Shown here: piece after piece, positions 8,494-15,838 of the stretch
Position numbering within the stretch: position 1 is the first letter of the stretch
Layout of the letters: every line of letters starts with the position of its first letter
Assembly (NCBI GenBank): GCA_963716245.1
Contig: OY970300.1
Span: 1,984,001 to 2,048,000, forward strand
From: VRUE01 sp963716245
GTDB lineage: Bacteria; Actinomycetota; Thermoleophilia; Solirubrobacterales; 70-9
Length of the DNA: 64,000 nucleotides
Direction of reading: 5' to 3'
Made by a program: the position numbers and the translations under genes
The notes under the pieces: generated by a model
Seen by the model: the letters and a program-made list of their open reading frames with translations, nothing else
What the model was told of the DNA's origin: nothing
Databases searched by the model: none

Positions 8494-9258
8494 CTAGGCG
8501 CTCGCGCGGCGCTCGGCGGCATCCGCCGCCGGCGCCTCGGCCTCGAAGCTGAGGACCTGGCCTTCCCTCTCGGGCGATTCGCCCAGTCGGTAGAAGGCCA
8601 GGACGTACTTGACGAAGGGCTCGCTCAGCACCGGAAGCTCGGCGGCGCGTCCCTGAAGCACCTCGCTCGCGATCCGCGAGGCGATGCCGCCGACGATCAC
8701 ACCCTCTACCTCAGGTGCAGGTATGGACTCGGGCGGCAGATCGGGAGCCGCCACGCGCAGCAGCGACCCGTAGCGCTGCAACCACTCGTGGTAGCGGAGC
8801 GCGATCCCCTCACCCGCCGACGGAGCCTCGACGAAGAGGAGGCGGGCAAGCTCGGGCTCGGCGGCCAGCGCCTCGAGCCCGGCTCGGAGCGAGCGCTCGA
8901 CGCGCTCTTCGAGGCGGGGCGCCTCGTCGCACGCGCCCTCTTCCGGGCTCTCCCCCGCTCCCTCGCACAGCGCGGTCAATACCTCGAATAGCCGTTCGTG
9001 GCCGAGCTCGTGCGCGATCGAGACGCACTCGCGCTTGTCGGCGAAGTTCTCGTAGAAGGCGTTGCGCGATACAGCCGCAGCCTTGACGAGGTCTGCGACC
9101 GAGGCCGCTTCGTAGCCGCGCTCGGCGAGAACGCGCGGAACGGCGTCGAGCAGCCGTTCGCGCTGGTCGCGGACGACCTCCTCGGGCGTCAACGCGTGGC
9201 GCCCGCGGGGAAGGCGGCGCGGCGCGGCGGAGTTTGGTCTGGCGCTCGCTTTGGCCAT
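8494..9258 (-). CDS. TetR/AcrR family transcriptional regulator
   Basis: A DNA-binding regulator of 254 aa. The HTH occupies about residues 25-85, with 'LLDAVPRVLAERGYEAASVA' and 'AAVSRNAFYENFADKRECV'; the C-terminal half is a helical effector domain. The start is the ATG at 9258. A promoter (9290-9319) and a perfect 13-bp palindrome (9268-9280) immediately upstream suggest autorepression. It is about as long as the TetR at 76-798 but clearly different in sequence. It lies between the secreted-protein operon and htpX, and its other targets are unknown. Confidence 0.88.
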   Translation of the reverse strand: MAKASARPNSAAPRRLPRGRHALTPEEVVRDQRERLLDAVPRVLAERGYEAASVADLVKAAAVSRNAFYENFADKRECVSIAHELGHERLFEVLTALCEGAGESPEEGACDEAPRLEERVERSLRAGLEALAAEPELARLLFVEAPSAGEGIALRYHEWLQRYGSLLRVAAPDLPPESIPAPEVEGVIVGGIASRIASEVLQGRAAELPVLSEPFVKYVLAFYRLGESPEREGQVLSFEAEAPAADAAERRASA

Positions 9259-9267
9259 GGCTCGGAT

Positions 9268-9280
9268 ACGGCTAAGCCGT
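9268..9280. promoter_or_regulatory. Palindromic operator candidate for the adjacent TetR
   Basis: ACGGCTAAGCCGT is a perfect 6-1-6 inverted repeat 9 bp before the ATG of the tetR gene. It falls just downstream of the predicted transcription start (about 9283), a usual position for an autoregulatory TetR operator. Confidence 0.5.
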
Positions 9281-9289
9281 TACACGTAC

Positions 9290-9319
9290 AGTCTAGTTCT
9301 TAAAAACGCCTCCGGTCAA
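9290..9319 (-). promoter_or_regulatory. Promoter of the second tetR gene
   Basis: On the minus strand TTGACC (9319-9314), an 18-nt spacer and TAGACT (9295-9290) form a plausible promoter. The -35 lies in the first of two direct repeats (9315-9356). No strong Shine-Dalgarno sequence precedes the ATG. Confidence 0.45.
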
Positions 9320-9356
9320 ATCCCGGCCCGTGCCTGTCAAATCCCCGGCCTTGCCT
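9315..9356. repeat. Two tandem 21-bp repeats
   Basis: GTCAAATCCCGGCCCGTGCC and GTCAAATCCCCGGCCTTGCC, each followed by T, lie head to tail and agree at 18 of 21 positions. They overlap and extend upstream of the tetR -35, so they could be a paired activator or repressor site. Confidence 0.5.
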
Positions 9357-9366
9357 GCCACCGCCA

Positions 9367-9411
9367 CGTGCGTGAGGTTTGACCCCTGTATCGGGGTCGA
9401 ACTCACGCACG
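9367..9411. repeat. Long imperfect hairpin
   Basis: Arms at 9367-9386 and 9393-9411 pair over about 19 bp with one bulged G and one G-T pair, closing a 6-nt loop (TGTATC). It lies between the htpX terminator and the tetR promoter. There is no T tract on either side, so it is not a classical terminator. Its core (TTTGACCCC TGTATC GGGGTC) recalls the palindrome family at 18438, 32324 and 57752, but the outer arms differ. Confidence 0.6.
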
Positions 9412-9431
9412 CCCCTCGTAGCGGGCGCACG

Positions 9432-9460
9432 AAAAGGCCCGCACGATGGCGGGCCTTTCG
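9432..9460 (-). terminator. Intrinsic terminator of htpX
   Basis: On the minus strand AAAGGCCCGC, a short loop and GCGGGCCTTTT form a 10-bp GC-rich hairpin running into a T tract, starting about 20 bp after the htpX stop codon. Confidence 0.8.
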
Positions 9461-9478
9461 ACTCGGAGCTCGTTCGCG

Positions 9479-10345
9479 TTAGCCGAGGGTCGGGCGCATC
9501 TGGCGCAGGCGGCGGACCCGCTCCTCGATCGGGGGGTGGGTCGAGAACAGGCTCGCCATGCCGCCGCCGCGGAACGGCTTGACGATGTAGAGCGGCTCGG
9601 CGGCCTGGTTGACCTGCATCGGGATCGCCGCCGCGCCCTGCTCGAGCCGCAGCAGTGCGCTGGCCAGCGACTCCGGGTTGCCGCTGATCGCGGCGCCGCC
9701 GGCGTCGGCCGCGAACTCGCGCTGGCGCGAGATCGAGAGCTGGATGATCGTCGCCGCGATCGGCGCCAGCAGGATCAGCGCCAGCATCGCGATCAGGCCG
9801 AACGGCGAGTCGTTGTCCTCGCCGCCGCCGAACCACATCAGCATGTAGCCGAGGTAGGTGATCGCCGCGCCGATCGTCGCCGCGACCGACTGGATCAGGA
9901 TGTCGCGGTGCTTGACGTGGGCGAGCTCGTGCGCGAGAACGCCGCGCAGCTCGTCCTCGGAGAGCAGCTTCGTGATCCCCTGCGTGACGGCCACGGCCGA
10001 GTGCTTGGGGTTGCGGCCGGTCGCGAAGGCGTTCGGCTGCTCCTGGGGGATCATGTACATGCGCGGCATCGGCAGGTCGGCGCGGGTCGTCAGTTCCCGC
10101 ATCACCTGGTAGAGCCGCGGTGCTTCGGACTCGTCGATCGGCTTGGCGCCGCTCATCTTCAGCGCCAGCTTGTCGCTGAAGAAGTAGGAGCCCATGTTCA
10201 TCAGGGCCGCCATGCCGAGGAAGAGCAGCGCCGTCGAGGAGCCGCCGATCAGGAAGCCGATCGCGACGAGCAGCCCCGACAGGGACGCCAGCAGGATCGT
10301 GGTGCGCAGCGTTGCGCCGAAGGTGGATTGCCTGGTGGTGGTCAT
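9479..10345 (-). CDS. htpX: HtpX-like membrane zinc metalloprotease (M48)
   Basis: A 288-aa membrane protease that degrades misfolded membrane proteins in its family. Two transmembrane helices lie in the first 55 residues. The zinc motif HELAH is at 139-143, with the third ligand in 'SRQREFAADA', and two further membrane helices are at about 155-205. The C-terminal 'THPPIEERVRRLRQM' is typical of HtpX. The start is the ATG at 10345 with GAGGAG 8 nt upstream; the frame continues upstream but only through the divergent promoter region. The gene is divergent from the histidine kinase at 10436 and ends in a clear terminator. Confidence 0.93.
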   Translation of the reverse strand: MTTTRQSTFGATLRTTILLASLSGLLVAIGFLIGGSSTALLFLGMAALMNMGSYFFSDKLALKMSGAKPIDESEAPRLYQVMRELTTRADLPMPRMYMIPQEQPNAFATGRNPKHSAVAVTQGITKLLSEDELRGVLAHELAHVKHRDILIQSVAATIGAAITYLGYMLMWFGGGEDNDSPFGLIAMLALILLAPIAATIIQLSISRQREFAADAGGAAISGNPESLASALLRLEQGAAAIPMQVNQAAEPLYIVKPFRGGGMASLFSTHPPIEERVRRLRQMRPTLG

Positions 10346-10435
10346 TCGTTTCGCTCCTCGTGAGGTTTGCGCGTCAACTGAGTATTGCCCGCAAGGGGCG
10401 ATTTCCCTATAGGGGCCAGCCCCTATTCTCGCCCT

Positions 10436-11320
10436 GTGACGACCCTGGTCATCGCCGTTCTCGTGGTCGTGGCCACCGCGCTGGCCGTCAACCTCGTCCT
10501 CTTGCTGCGCCGCTTCGCGCCGCTGGAGAAGCTGATCGAGGACATGGAGAAGGTCGACCTGAGCCGGCCGGGCCCCGTGCTGCCGGCCTCGATCGACGGG
10601 GTGGCCGAGACCGAGGAGGTGGCGCGCCTCGAGCTGGCCTTCCTGCGGATGATGCGACGGCTGGAGGCCGAGCGGCGGCGGGCCGGCAGCGCCGCGCTGC
10701 GCGCCCAGGAGCAGGAGCGCGCCCGCGTCGCCCGCGACCTCCACGACGAGGTCAACCAGTCCCTGACCGGACTGCTGCTGCGGCTGGAGGCGGTCCGCGA
10801 GGAGGCGCCCCCCGAGCTCGCGGCGGAGCTGGAGACGACCAAGGGGCTTGCCAACCAGGCGATGCGGGAGCTGCTCTCACTCGCCCGGCAGCTCCGCCCC
10901 ACCGCGCTCGACGACCTCGGCTTGGTCGCCGCGCTCGGCGGACAGGTCGAGCAGATCGCCGCCGGCTCGGTCGAGGCGAAGCTGCACAGCGAGGGGGACT
11001 TCTCCGACCTCGCCGACGACGTGCAGCTGGTCGTCTACCGGGTGGCTCAGGAGGCGCTCGCCAACGCCGCCCGCCACAGCGGCGCGACCCGGATCGAGGT
11101 GACGCTGCGCCGCTCGGAGGACGGCGTGGAGCTGAGCATCGCGGACGACGGCCGTGGCTTCGTCTTCGAGCAGTCCGAGGCCGGGCTCGGGATCGCCGGG
11201 ATGCGCGAGCGAGCGCTGCTCGTCGGCGGCGAGCTGACGATCGAGTCGCGACCGGACCAGGGGACGACGGTCAGGCTCGCGATCCCGGCCTCGCTCACGA
11301 TCCCTGCCCAGACGCCGTAG
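10436..11320 (+). CDS. NarL-type sensor histidine kinase (HisKA_3)
   Basis: A 294-aa membrane-anchored kinase. One N-terminal transmembrane helix (about 2-25) is followed by a HAMP-like linker. The HisKA_3 dimerisation helix carries the phospho-acceptor H103 in 'RVARDLHDEVNQSLTGLL'. The ATPase domain shows the N box ('QEALANAARHSGA'), the G1 box ('IADDGRGF') and 'GLGIAGMRERA'. There is no sensor domain outside the membrane. The start is GTG 10436, six nt after TATTCT, suggesting a leaderless mRNA. The cognate regulator is almost certainly the NarL-type gene at 12369, which is separated by an antisense gene. Confidence 0.9.
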   Translation: MTTLVIAVLVVVATALAVNLVLLLRRFAPLEKLIEDMEKVDLSRPGPVLPASIDGVAETEEVARLELAFLRMMRRLEAERRRAGSAALRAQEQERARVARDLHDEVNQSLTGLLLRLEAVREEAPPELAAELETTKGLANQAMRELLSLARQLRPTALDDLGLVAALGGQVEQIAAGSVEAKLHSEGDFSDLADDVQLVVYRVAQEALANAARHSGATRIEVTLRRSEDGVELSIADDGRGFVFEQSEAGLGIAGMRERALLVGGELTIESRPDQGTTVRLAIPASLTIPAQTP

Positions 11321-12268
11321 CCCGCCGCGCCTGCGAAGCCGCAGCGCTTCCGTCAGGCGGCTCGGGCCCAGCCGGGGCAGGTACCGCTGCTCTCAAGGTC
11401 TCGGCCACGCAGCCCGGTTCCTCATTCACCTGTCGTTCGGAGAGCCGCACGACCTCGTAGCCGAGGCCCCTCAGCTCGAGATCGCGAGCCCGGTCGTCGT
11501 CGAACGCGGCTCTTCCGCGGTGGTAGCGGTAGCCGTCGGTTTCGACGACGAGCCTGCGCTCGCGCCAGAGGAAGTCGACCAGGTATCGCCCGATTCGCAC
11601 GTTGACCTCGGGCGCCGGCAGGCGATGACGCCGGCAGAGCCGCAGGAAGTCCCGCTCCAGGTCGCTGCGGGTGCGATCCCTGCCGCTCTCGTCGTCGATC
11701 GGCAGTCCGCGGACGTTGGCCTGGCGGATCGCTCGGCGAAGCTCACGCTCGCTGAGTGCGCCGGGACGGCGGACTGCCGTTGCGGCGCGCAGGTCGGCGA
11801 CGGTACGGGCCGGTGTGGTGACCGGTATCCCGCCGCGAAGGGTCACGTCGGCTGGCGCGAGGGAAACGGAGCGATGGATGCGGATGCCGGCCCGCCTCGC
11901 CTTCCCTCCGTCGCTCGGAACGGCGACGTCGACAGGAGCGGACGCAGGCGGCAGCAATTCCCAGACACCTGCCGCACTTCGATGGCTGATAGCCGCGCCC
12001 CAGTGGTCGAGCACGGACCGTCCGCCTTGCCCGGCGACCCTGCCCACCGCAAGGACCGCCGCCATGTAGCGGCTCTCATGAGACAGCGCCAAGTGACCGA
12101 CCGCGTAAACGCCCGATGGACGCGATGCAGTCGACCCGCGCTCGTACGGCGTTGGATCATGCCCTTCGTCAACCCGATGCGCCGAAGCTGGGTAACCGAG
12201 ACGACCCCGTACTGCCGATTGCCGATCTCAGCCACCAACTGGTCAGCATTGGCGACTTGTGCATCCAT
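11295..12268 (-). pseudogene. AbiEi-type wHTH / DUF559 nuclease-like gene with a single-base frameshift
   Basis: Two frames together form one known architecture. The ATG at 12268 encodes an AbiEi-like winged helix ('SVTQLRRIGLTKGMIQRRTS', then 'GRLHRVHRA'). About residue 51 the homology jumps frame to '...ALSHESRYMAAVLA', continuing into a DUF559 domain (Vsr/MTR-like, 'YLVDFLWRERRLVVETDGYR'). Adding one G to the GGG at 12112-12114 (minus strand) would restore 'HRGVYAVGHLALSHE' and a product of about 323 aa. It is either a real inactivation or a sequencing error. It lies antisense between a kinase and its regulator and overlaps the kinase 3' end by 26 bp. In its family, AbiEi domains occur in abortive-infection toxin-antitoxin systems; no AbiEii partner is nearby. 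Confidence 0.8.
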
Positions 12269-12368
12269 AAGAGGGCCTAAGTCGCCAGAAGCCGCGTCTC
12301 TCCCCCCTCGCTGAGCCCTTCTCGACCGGTGATGCGGTGCGTTTCTCGCTAATTGGGAGACTTGGCCG

Positions 12369-12998
12369 ATGCGTGTGCTGATCGCCGACGACCACGGGAT
12401 CGTGCGGTCCGGGTTGCGGCTGCTGTTGGAGCGCCAGCCGGACATCGAGGTGGTCGGCGAGGCGGCGGACGGGGCCGCGGCGCGCGAGCTGGCGATTCGC
12501 GAGCGGCCGGACCTGGCGATCCTCGACGTGAAGATGCCGAAGCTGACCGGGCTGCAGGCGACGCGGGAGATCCGGGCGCAGGCGCCCGAGGTCGCCGTGC
12601 TGATCCTCTCGATGCACGACGACGAGCGCTATCTGTTCGAGGCGCTGAAAGCGGGGGCCTCGGGTTACGTGCTGAAGGCGCAGGCGGACACGGAGCTGCT
12701 GGCGGCGATCCGCGCGGTCGAGCGCGGCGAGCCGTTCCTCACGCCGGAGGCGCAGCGGGCGCTGATCAAGGACGTGCTGGAGCGCGGGTCGAGCGGCGAG
12801 GAGGAGCTGACGCCGCGCGAGGAGGAGATCGTCAAGCTGGTCGCCGAGGCGCACACGACGAAGCAGATCGCCGCGATCCTGCACCTGTCCGAGAAGACCG
12901 TCGAGAACCACCGGGCGAACGCGATGCGCAAGCTGGGCATGCGGGACAGGGTCGAGCTCGTCCGTTATGCGATCCGGCGCGGGCTGATCGAGCCCTGA
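12369..12998 (+). CDS. NarL/FixJ family response regulator
   Basis: A 209-aa transcription factor controlled by phosphorylation. The receiver domain (1-118) has the acidic pair D7-D8, the phospho-acceptor D53 in 'AILDVKMPKLTG', and a conserved Ser/Lys pair ('LILSMHDD', 'GYVLKAQAD'). The LuxR-type HTH is C-terminal (about 145-205; 'LTPREEEIVKLVAEAHTTKQ' and 'SEKTVENHRANAMRKLGM'). An upstream GGGAGA fits a ribosome site. It is the likely partner of the kinase at 10436, with which it would normally be adjacent. A drug-type exporter follows 50 bp downstream and may be in the same transcript. Confidence 0.93.
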   Translation: MRVLIADDHGIVRSGLRLLLERQPDIEVVGEAADGAAARELAIRERPDLAILDVKMPKLTGLQATREIRAQAPEVAVLILSMHDDERYLFEALKAGASGYVLKAQADTELLAAIRAVERGEPFLTPEAQRALIKDVLERGSSGEEELTPREEEIVKLVAEAHTTKQIAAILHLSEKTVENHRANAMRKLGMRDRVELVRYAIRRGLIEP

Positions 12999-13047
12999 CG
13001 AGACGGCCCGAAACCGAGGCCCCGGCTTTGATTGACTGGGACGCTCG

Positions 13048-14510
13048 ATGACGGCCCCGCGAGAGTTCCAGGAGAAGCGCTGGCAGGCCCTCGTCCTGCT
13101 CTGCTCGGCCCAGTTCGTCGTCGTCCTCGACGCCTCGATCGTCAACGTGGCGCTGCCCTCGATCGGCGAGGCGCTCGACTTCTCGCAGGAGAACCTGTCC
13201 TGGGTCGTCAACGCCTACGTGCTCACCTTCGGCGGCTTCCTGCTGCTCGGCGGGCGGCTCGCGGACCTCCTAGGGCGGCGGCGGGTCTTCATGGCCGGGC
13301 TGCTGCTGGTCGCCGTTGCCTCGCTGCTGGCCGGCTTCGCCGCGACCGAGGGGCAGCTGATCGCCGCCCGGGCGGCGCAGGGGCTGGGCGCCGCGATCAT
13401 CTCCCCGGCGGCGCTCTCGATCGTCACCACCACCTTCGGCGACGGCGCCGAGCGCAACAAGGCGCTCGGGGTCTGGGGCGCGGTCGCGGGTTCTGGCGGG
13501 GCGGCCGGCGTGCTGCTCGGCGGCATCCTCACCGACGGGCTCGGCTGGGAGTGGGTGCTGTGGGTCAACGTCCCGGTCAGCCTGATCGCCCTCTTTCTCT
13601 CCCCCGCCTGATCGCCGAAACGCGGGCCGAGGCGGAGAGGCGGGTCTTCGACGTCGCCGGCGCGGTGACGATCACCGCCGCGCTCTCGATCCTCGTCTAC
13701 GCGCTGGTCGACGCCAACGACGCCGGCTGGGGCTCGACGCAGACCGTCGGGCTGCTCGCGCTCGCCGCGGCGCTCCTGGCGACCTTCGTCGCGATCGAGC
13801 TGCGCACCGCCAAGCCGCTGGTGCCGTTCCGGATCTTCCGCATCCGCACCCTGACCGGCGCCAACGTCGTCGGCCTGCTGATCGGCGCCTCGCTCTTCTC
13901 GATGTTCTTCTTCATCTCGCTCTACATGCAGCAGGTGCTCGGCTACAGCGCGATCAAGGCCGGGCTCTCCTACCTGCCGCTGGCGCTGCTGATCATGGCC
14001 TCGGCGGCAGGCGCGTCGCAGCTGGTCACCAAGCTCGGCTACAAGCCGGTGCTGGCCGCGGGGCTGCTCTTCATCGTGATCGGCCTGACCTGGTTCAGCC
14101 GCGTCTCGGTCGGCGGCGGCTTCCTCACCGATGTGCTCGGTCCCTCGCTCTTCGCGGCCGCGGGGCTGGGCTTCGCCTTCGTGACGACGACGATCGCCGC
14201 CGTCTCCGGGGTCGAGGAGAGCGAGGCGGGGCTGGCCAGCGGGCTGATCAACACCTCGCAGCAGATCGGCGGCGCGCTGGGCCTCGCCGTCCTGGCGACG
14301 ATCGCCACCTCGCGGACCGAGGACCTGACCGCGCCCGGCGCCCCGCCGAGCGCCGACGCCCTCACCGAGGGCTTCCAGGCGGCCTTCCTCGGCGGGGCGG
14401 GGATCGCGCTGCTCGGCTTCCTGCTGACCCTCGTCCTGATCCGCGGCGCCGACAGCCGCGCTCACGTCGCGCTGGGCAAGGAGACGGCGACCGACGCCGC
14501 CTCCGCCTGA
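13048..14510 (+). pseudogene. MFS multidrug exporter of the DHA2 (EmrB/QacA) type, frameshifted
   Basis: The ATG at 13048 gives 187 residues of an MFS protein, with motif A-like 'GGRLADLLGRRRVFMAG' and motif C-like 'GAVAGSGGAAGVLLGG', before a TGA at 13609-13611. The remainder continues in another frame from 'LIAETRAEAERRVFDVAG' to the TGA at 14508-14510. Inserting one C into CCCCC at 13601-13605 joins them into about 487 aa, the usual size for a 14-helix proton-driven exporter. The second half shows no decay, so sequencing error or very recent mutation is more likely than an old pseudogene. Its neighbour upstream is a response regulator. Confidence 0.85.
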
Positions 14511-14542
14511 CCGCGGCGGGATCGCATAACCGACCGCTTCAG

Positions 14543-14548
14543 TAGGAT
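14543..14548 (+). promoter_or_regulatory. -10 box of rrf2, short or absent leader
   Basis: TAGGAT lies 8 nt before the ATG at 14557 with no Shine-Dalgarno sequence between them, indicating a leaderless or nearly leaderless mRNA. The same TAGGATT occurs before the second suf block (18563-18569). Confidence 0.4.
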
Positions 14549-14556
14549 TTGAGACG

Positions 14557-15036
14557 ATGCTGTTCTCGACCAAGGCCGAGTACGGAGTGCGACTGATGGT
14601 CGCCCTGGGCCGTCAGCCCGGCTCCGCCCCGGTCTCACTCAGCGCCGTCGCCGAGGCGGAGCGCCTGCCGCTCTCCTATCTCGAGCACCTCGTGGCGCGG
14701 CTGCGGCGTGCCGACCTCGTCACCTCGACGCGCGGGGCCCACGGCGGCTACAGCCTCGCCAAGCCGGCCGAGGAGATCACGCTCGACGCCGTGGTCGAGG
14801 CCCTGGAAGGGCAGATCGCGCCGATGGAGTGCTTCCACGAGACTCCCGAGGGCAAGGTGCTCTGCTCGCACGAAAGCGACGGCGACCGTGCCTGCGCGAC
14901 GAAGCTGCTCTGGACGCGCGTCCAGAACGGCGTCACCAAGGCGCTGGCCGGCACGACGCTGGCCGAGCTGGTCGAGTTCGGCAGCGGCAACGCGGACTCG
15001 CCCGCCAGGCGCGAGCCGGTCGGCACCGCCGCGTAA
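14557..15036 (+). CDS. Rrf2 family regulator, IscR-like, of the suf genes
   Basis: A 159-aa winged-helix regulator. The N-terminal 'LFSTKAEYGVRLMVALG' and 'GAHGGYSLAKPAEEITLDAV' are hallmarks of Rrf2 proteins. Three cysteines, C92, C103 and C113, sit where IscR binds its Fe-S cluster (C92, C98 and C104 in E. coli), with wider spacing. The gene is directly followed by sufC (26 bp), so it probably senses Fe-S supply and adjusts the suf genes. Many actinobacteria instead use an ArsR-like SufR at this place. Confidence 0.88.
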   Translation: MLFSTKAEYGVRLMVALGRQPGSAPVSLSAVAEAERLPLSYLEHLVARLRRADLVTSTRGAHGGYSLAKPAEEITLDAVVEALEGQIAPMECFHETPEGKVLCSHESDGDRACATKLLWTRVQNGVTKALAGTTLAELVEFGSGNADSPARREPVGTAA

Positions 15037-15062
15037 ACGGAAACCCCTAGAAACGGAGAAGC

Positions 15063-15833
15063 ATGGCTGAGCTGGAGATACGCAACCTGCACGTGAGCGC
15101 CGAGGGCAAGGAGATCCTCCGCGGTCTCGACCTCGACGTCGAGAAGGGCAAGGTCCACGCCCTGATGGGCCCGAACGGCTCCGGCAAGTCAACCCTGGCC
15201 AACGCGATCATGGGCCACCCGTCGCTGGAGGTGAGCGAGGGCTCGATCGTCTTCAAGGGCGAGGACATGACCGAGGCCGACCCCGACGAGCGCTCCCGTG
15301 CCGGCCTCTTCATGGCCTTCCAGTATCCGGTCGCGATCCCCGGCGTCTCGGTCAGCAAGTACCTGCGGATGATCCTCAACGCGCGGCGCGAGGCCCAGGG
15401 CGAGCCGGAGATCAAGATCAAAGAGTTCGCCAAGGTCGCCCAGGAGGCGATGCAGCTGGCGAACATCCCGAAAGACTTCTCCAGCCGCTACCTCAACGAC
15501 GGCTTCTCGGGCGGCGAGAAGAAGCGCATGGAGCTGCTCCAGCTGGCGCTGCTGCGGCCCGAGATCGCGGTGCTCGACGAGACCGACTCGGGGCTCGACA
15601 TCGACGCCCTGCGCGTCGTCGCCGAGGGCGTCAACAAGTTCGCCGGGCCGGAGATGGGCGTCCTGATCATCACCCACTACCAGCGCATTCTGCACATGGT
15701 CAAGCCCGACTCGGTCCACGTGATGTTCGAGGGGCGGATCGTCAAGGAGGGCGGCCCGGAGCTGGTCGGGCAGCTCGAGGAGAAGGGCTACGGCTGGATC
15801 CGCGACGAGGTCGAGGCGGGCACCGCCGCCTGA
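15063..15833 (+). CDS. sufC: SufC, ATPase of the SufBCD Fe-S scaffold
   Basis: A 256-aa cytosolic ABC-type ATPase that drives cluster assembly on SufBD. Walker A is 'GPNGSGKST' (36-44), the signature is 'GFSGGEKKRMELLQ', and Walker B is 'EIAVLDETDSGLDID'. The length and the SufC-specific 'MAFQYPVAIPGVS' fit the family. A GAGAAGC precedes the ATG. It is the first structural gene of the block sufC-sufS-sufU; its partners sufB and sufD are 3 kb downstream in a separate block. Confidence 0.96.
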   Translation: MAELEIRNLHVSAEGKEILRGLDLDVEKGKVHALMGPNGSGKSTLANAIMGHPSLEVSEGSIVFKGEDMTEADPDERSRAGLFMAFQYPVAIPGVSVSKYLRMILNARREAQGEPEIKIKEFAKVAQEAMQLANIPKDFSSRYLNDGFSGGEKKRMELLQLALLRPEIAVLDETDSGLDIDALRVVAEGVNKFAGPEMGVLIITHYQRILHMVKPDSVHVMFEGRIVKEGGPELVGQLEEKGYGWIRDEVEAGTAA

Positions 15834-15838
15834 GCGCG

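Noticed and set aside
9367..9411. Fourth member of the 52-bp palindrome family
   Set aside because: Only the core TTGACCC...TAT...GGGT is similar; the GACGTGCCGC outer arm is absent, so it is kept as a separate hairpin.
11843..12445. A separate 200-aa minus-strand gene upstream of the DUF559 gene
   Set aside because: Only its middle part (from the ATG at 12268 to about 12115) is meaningful, as the AbiEi wHTH of the frameshifted gene; the rest is out of frame.
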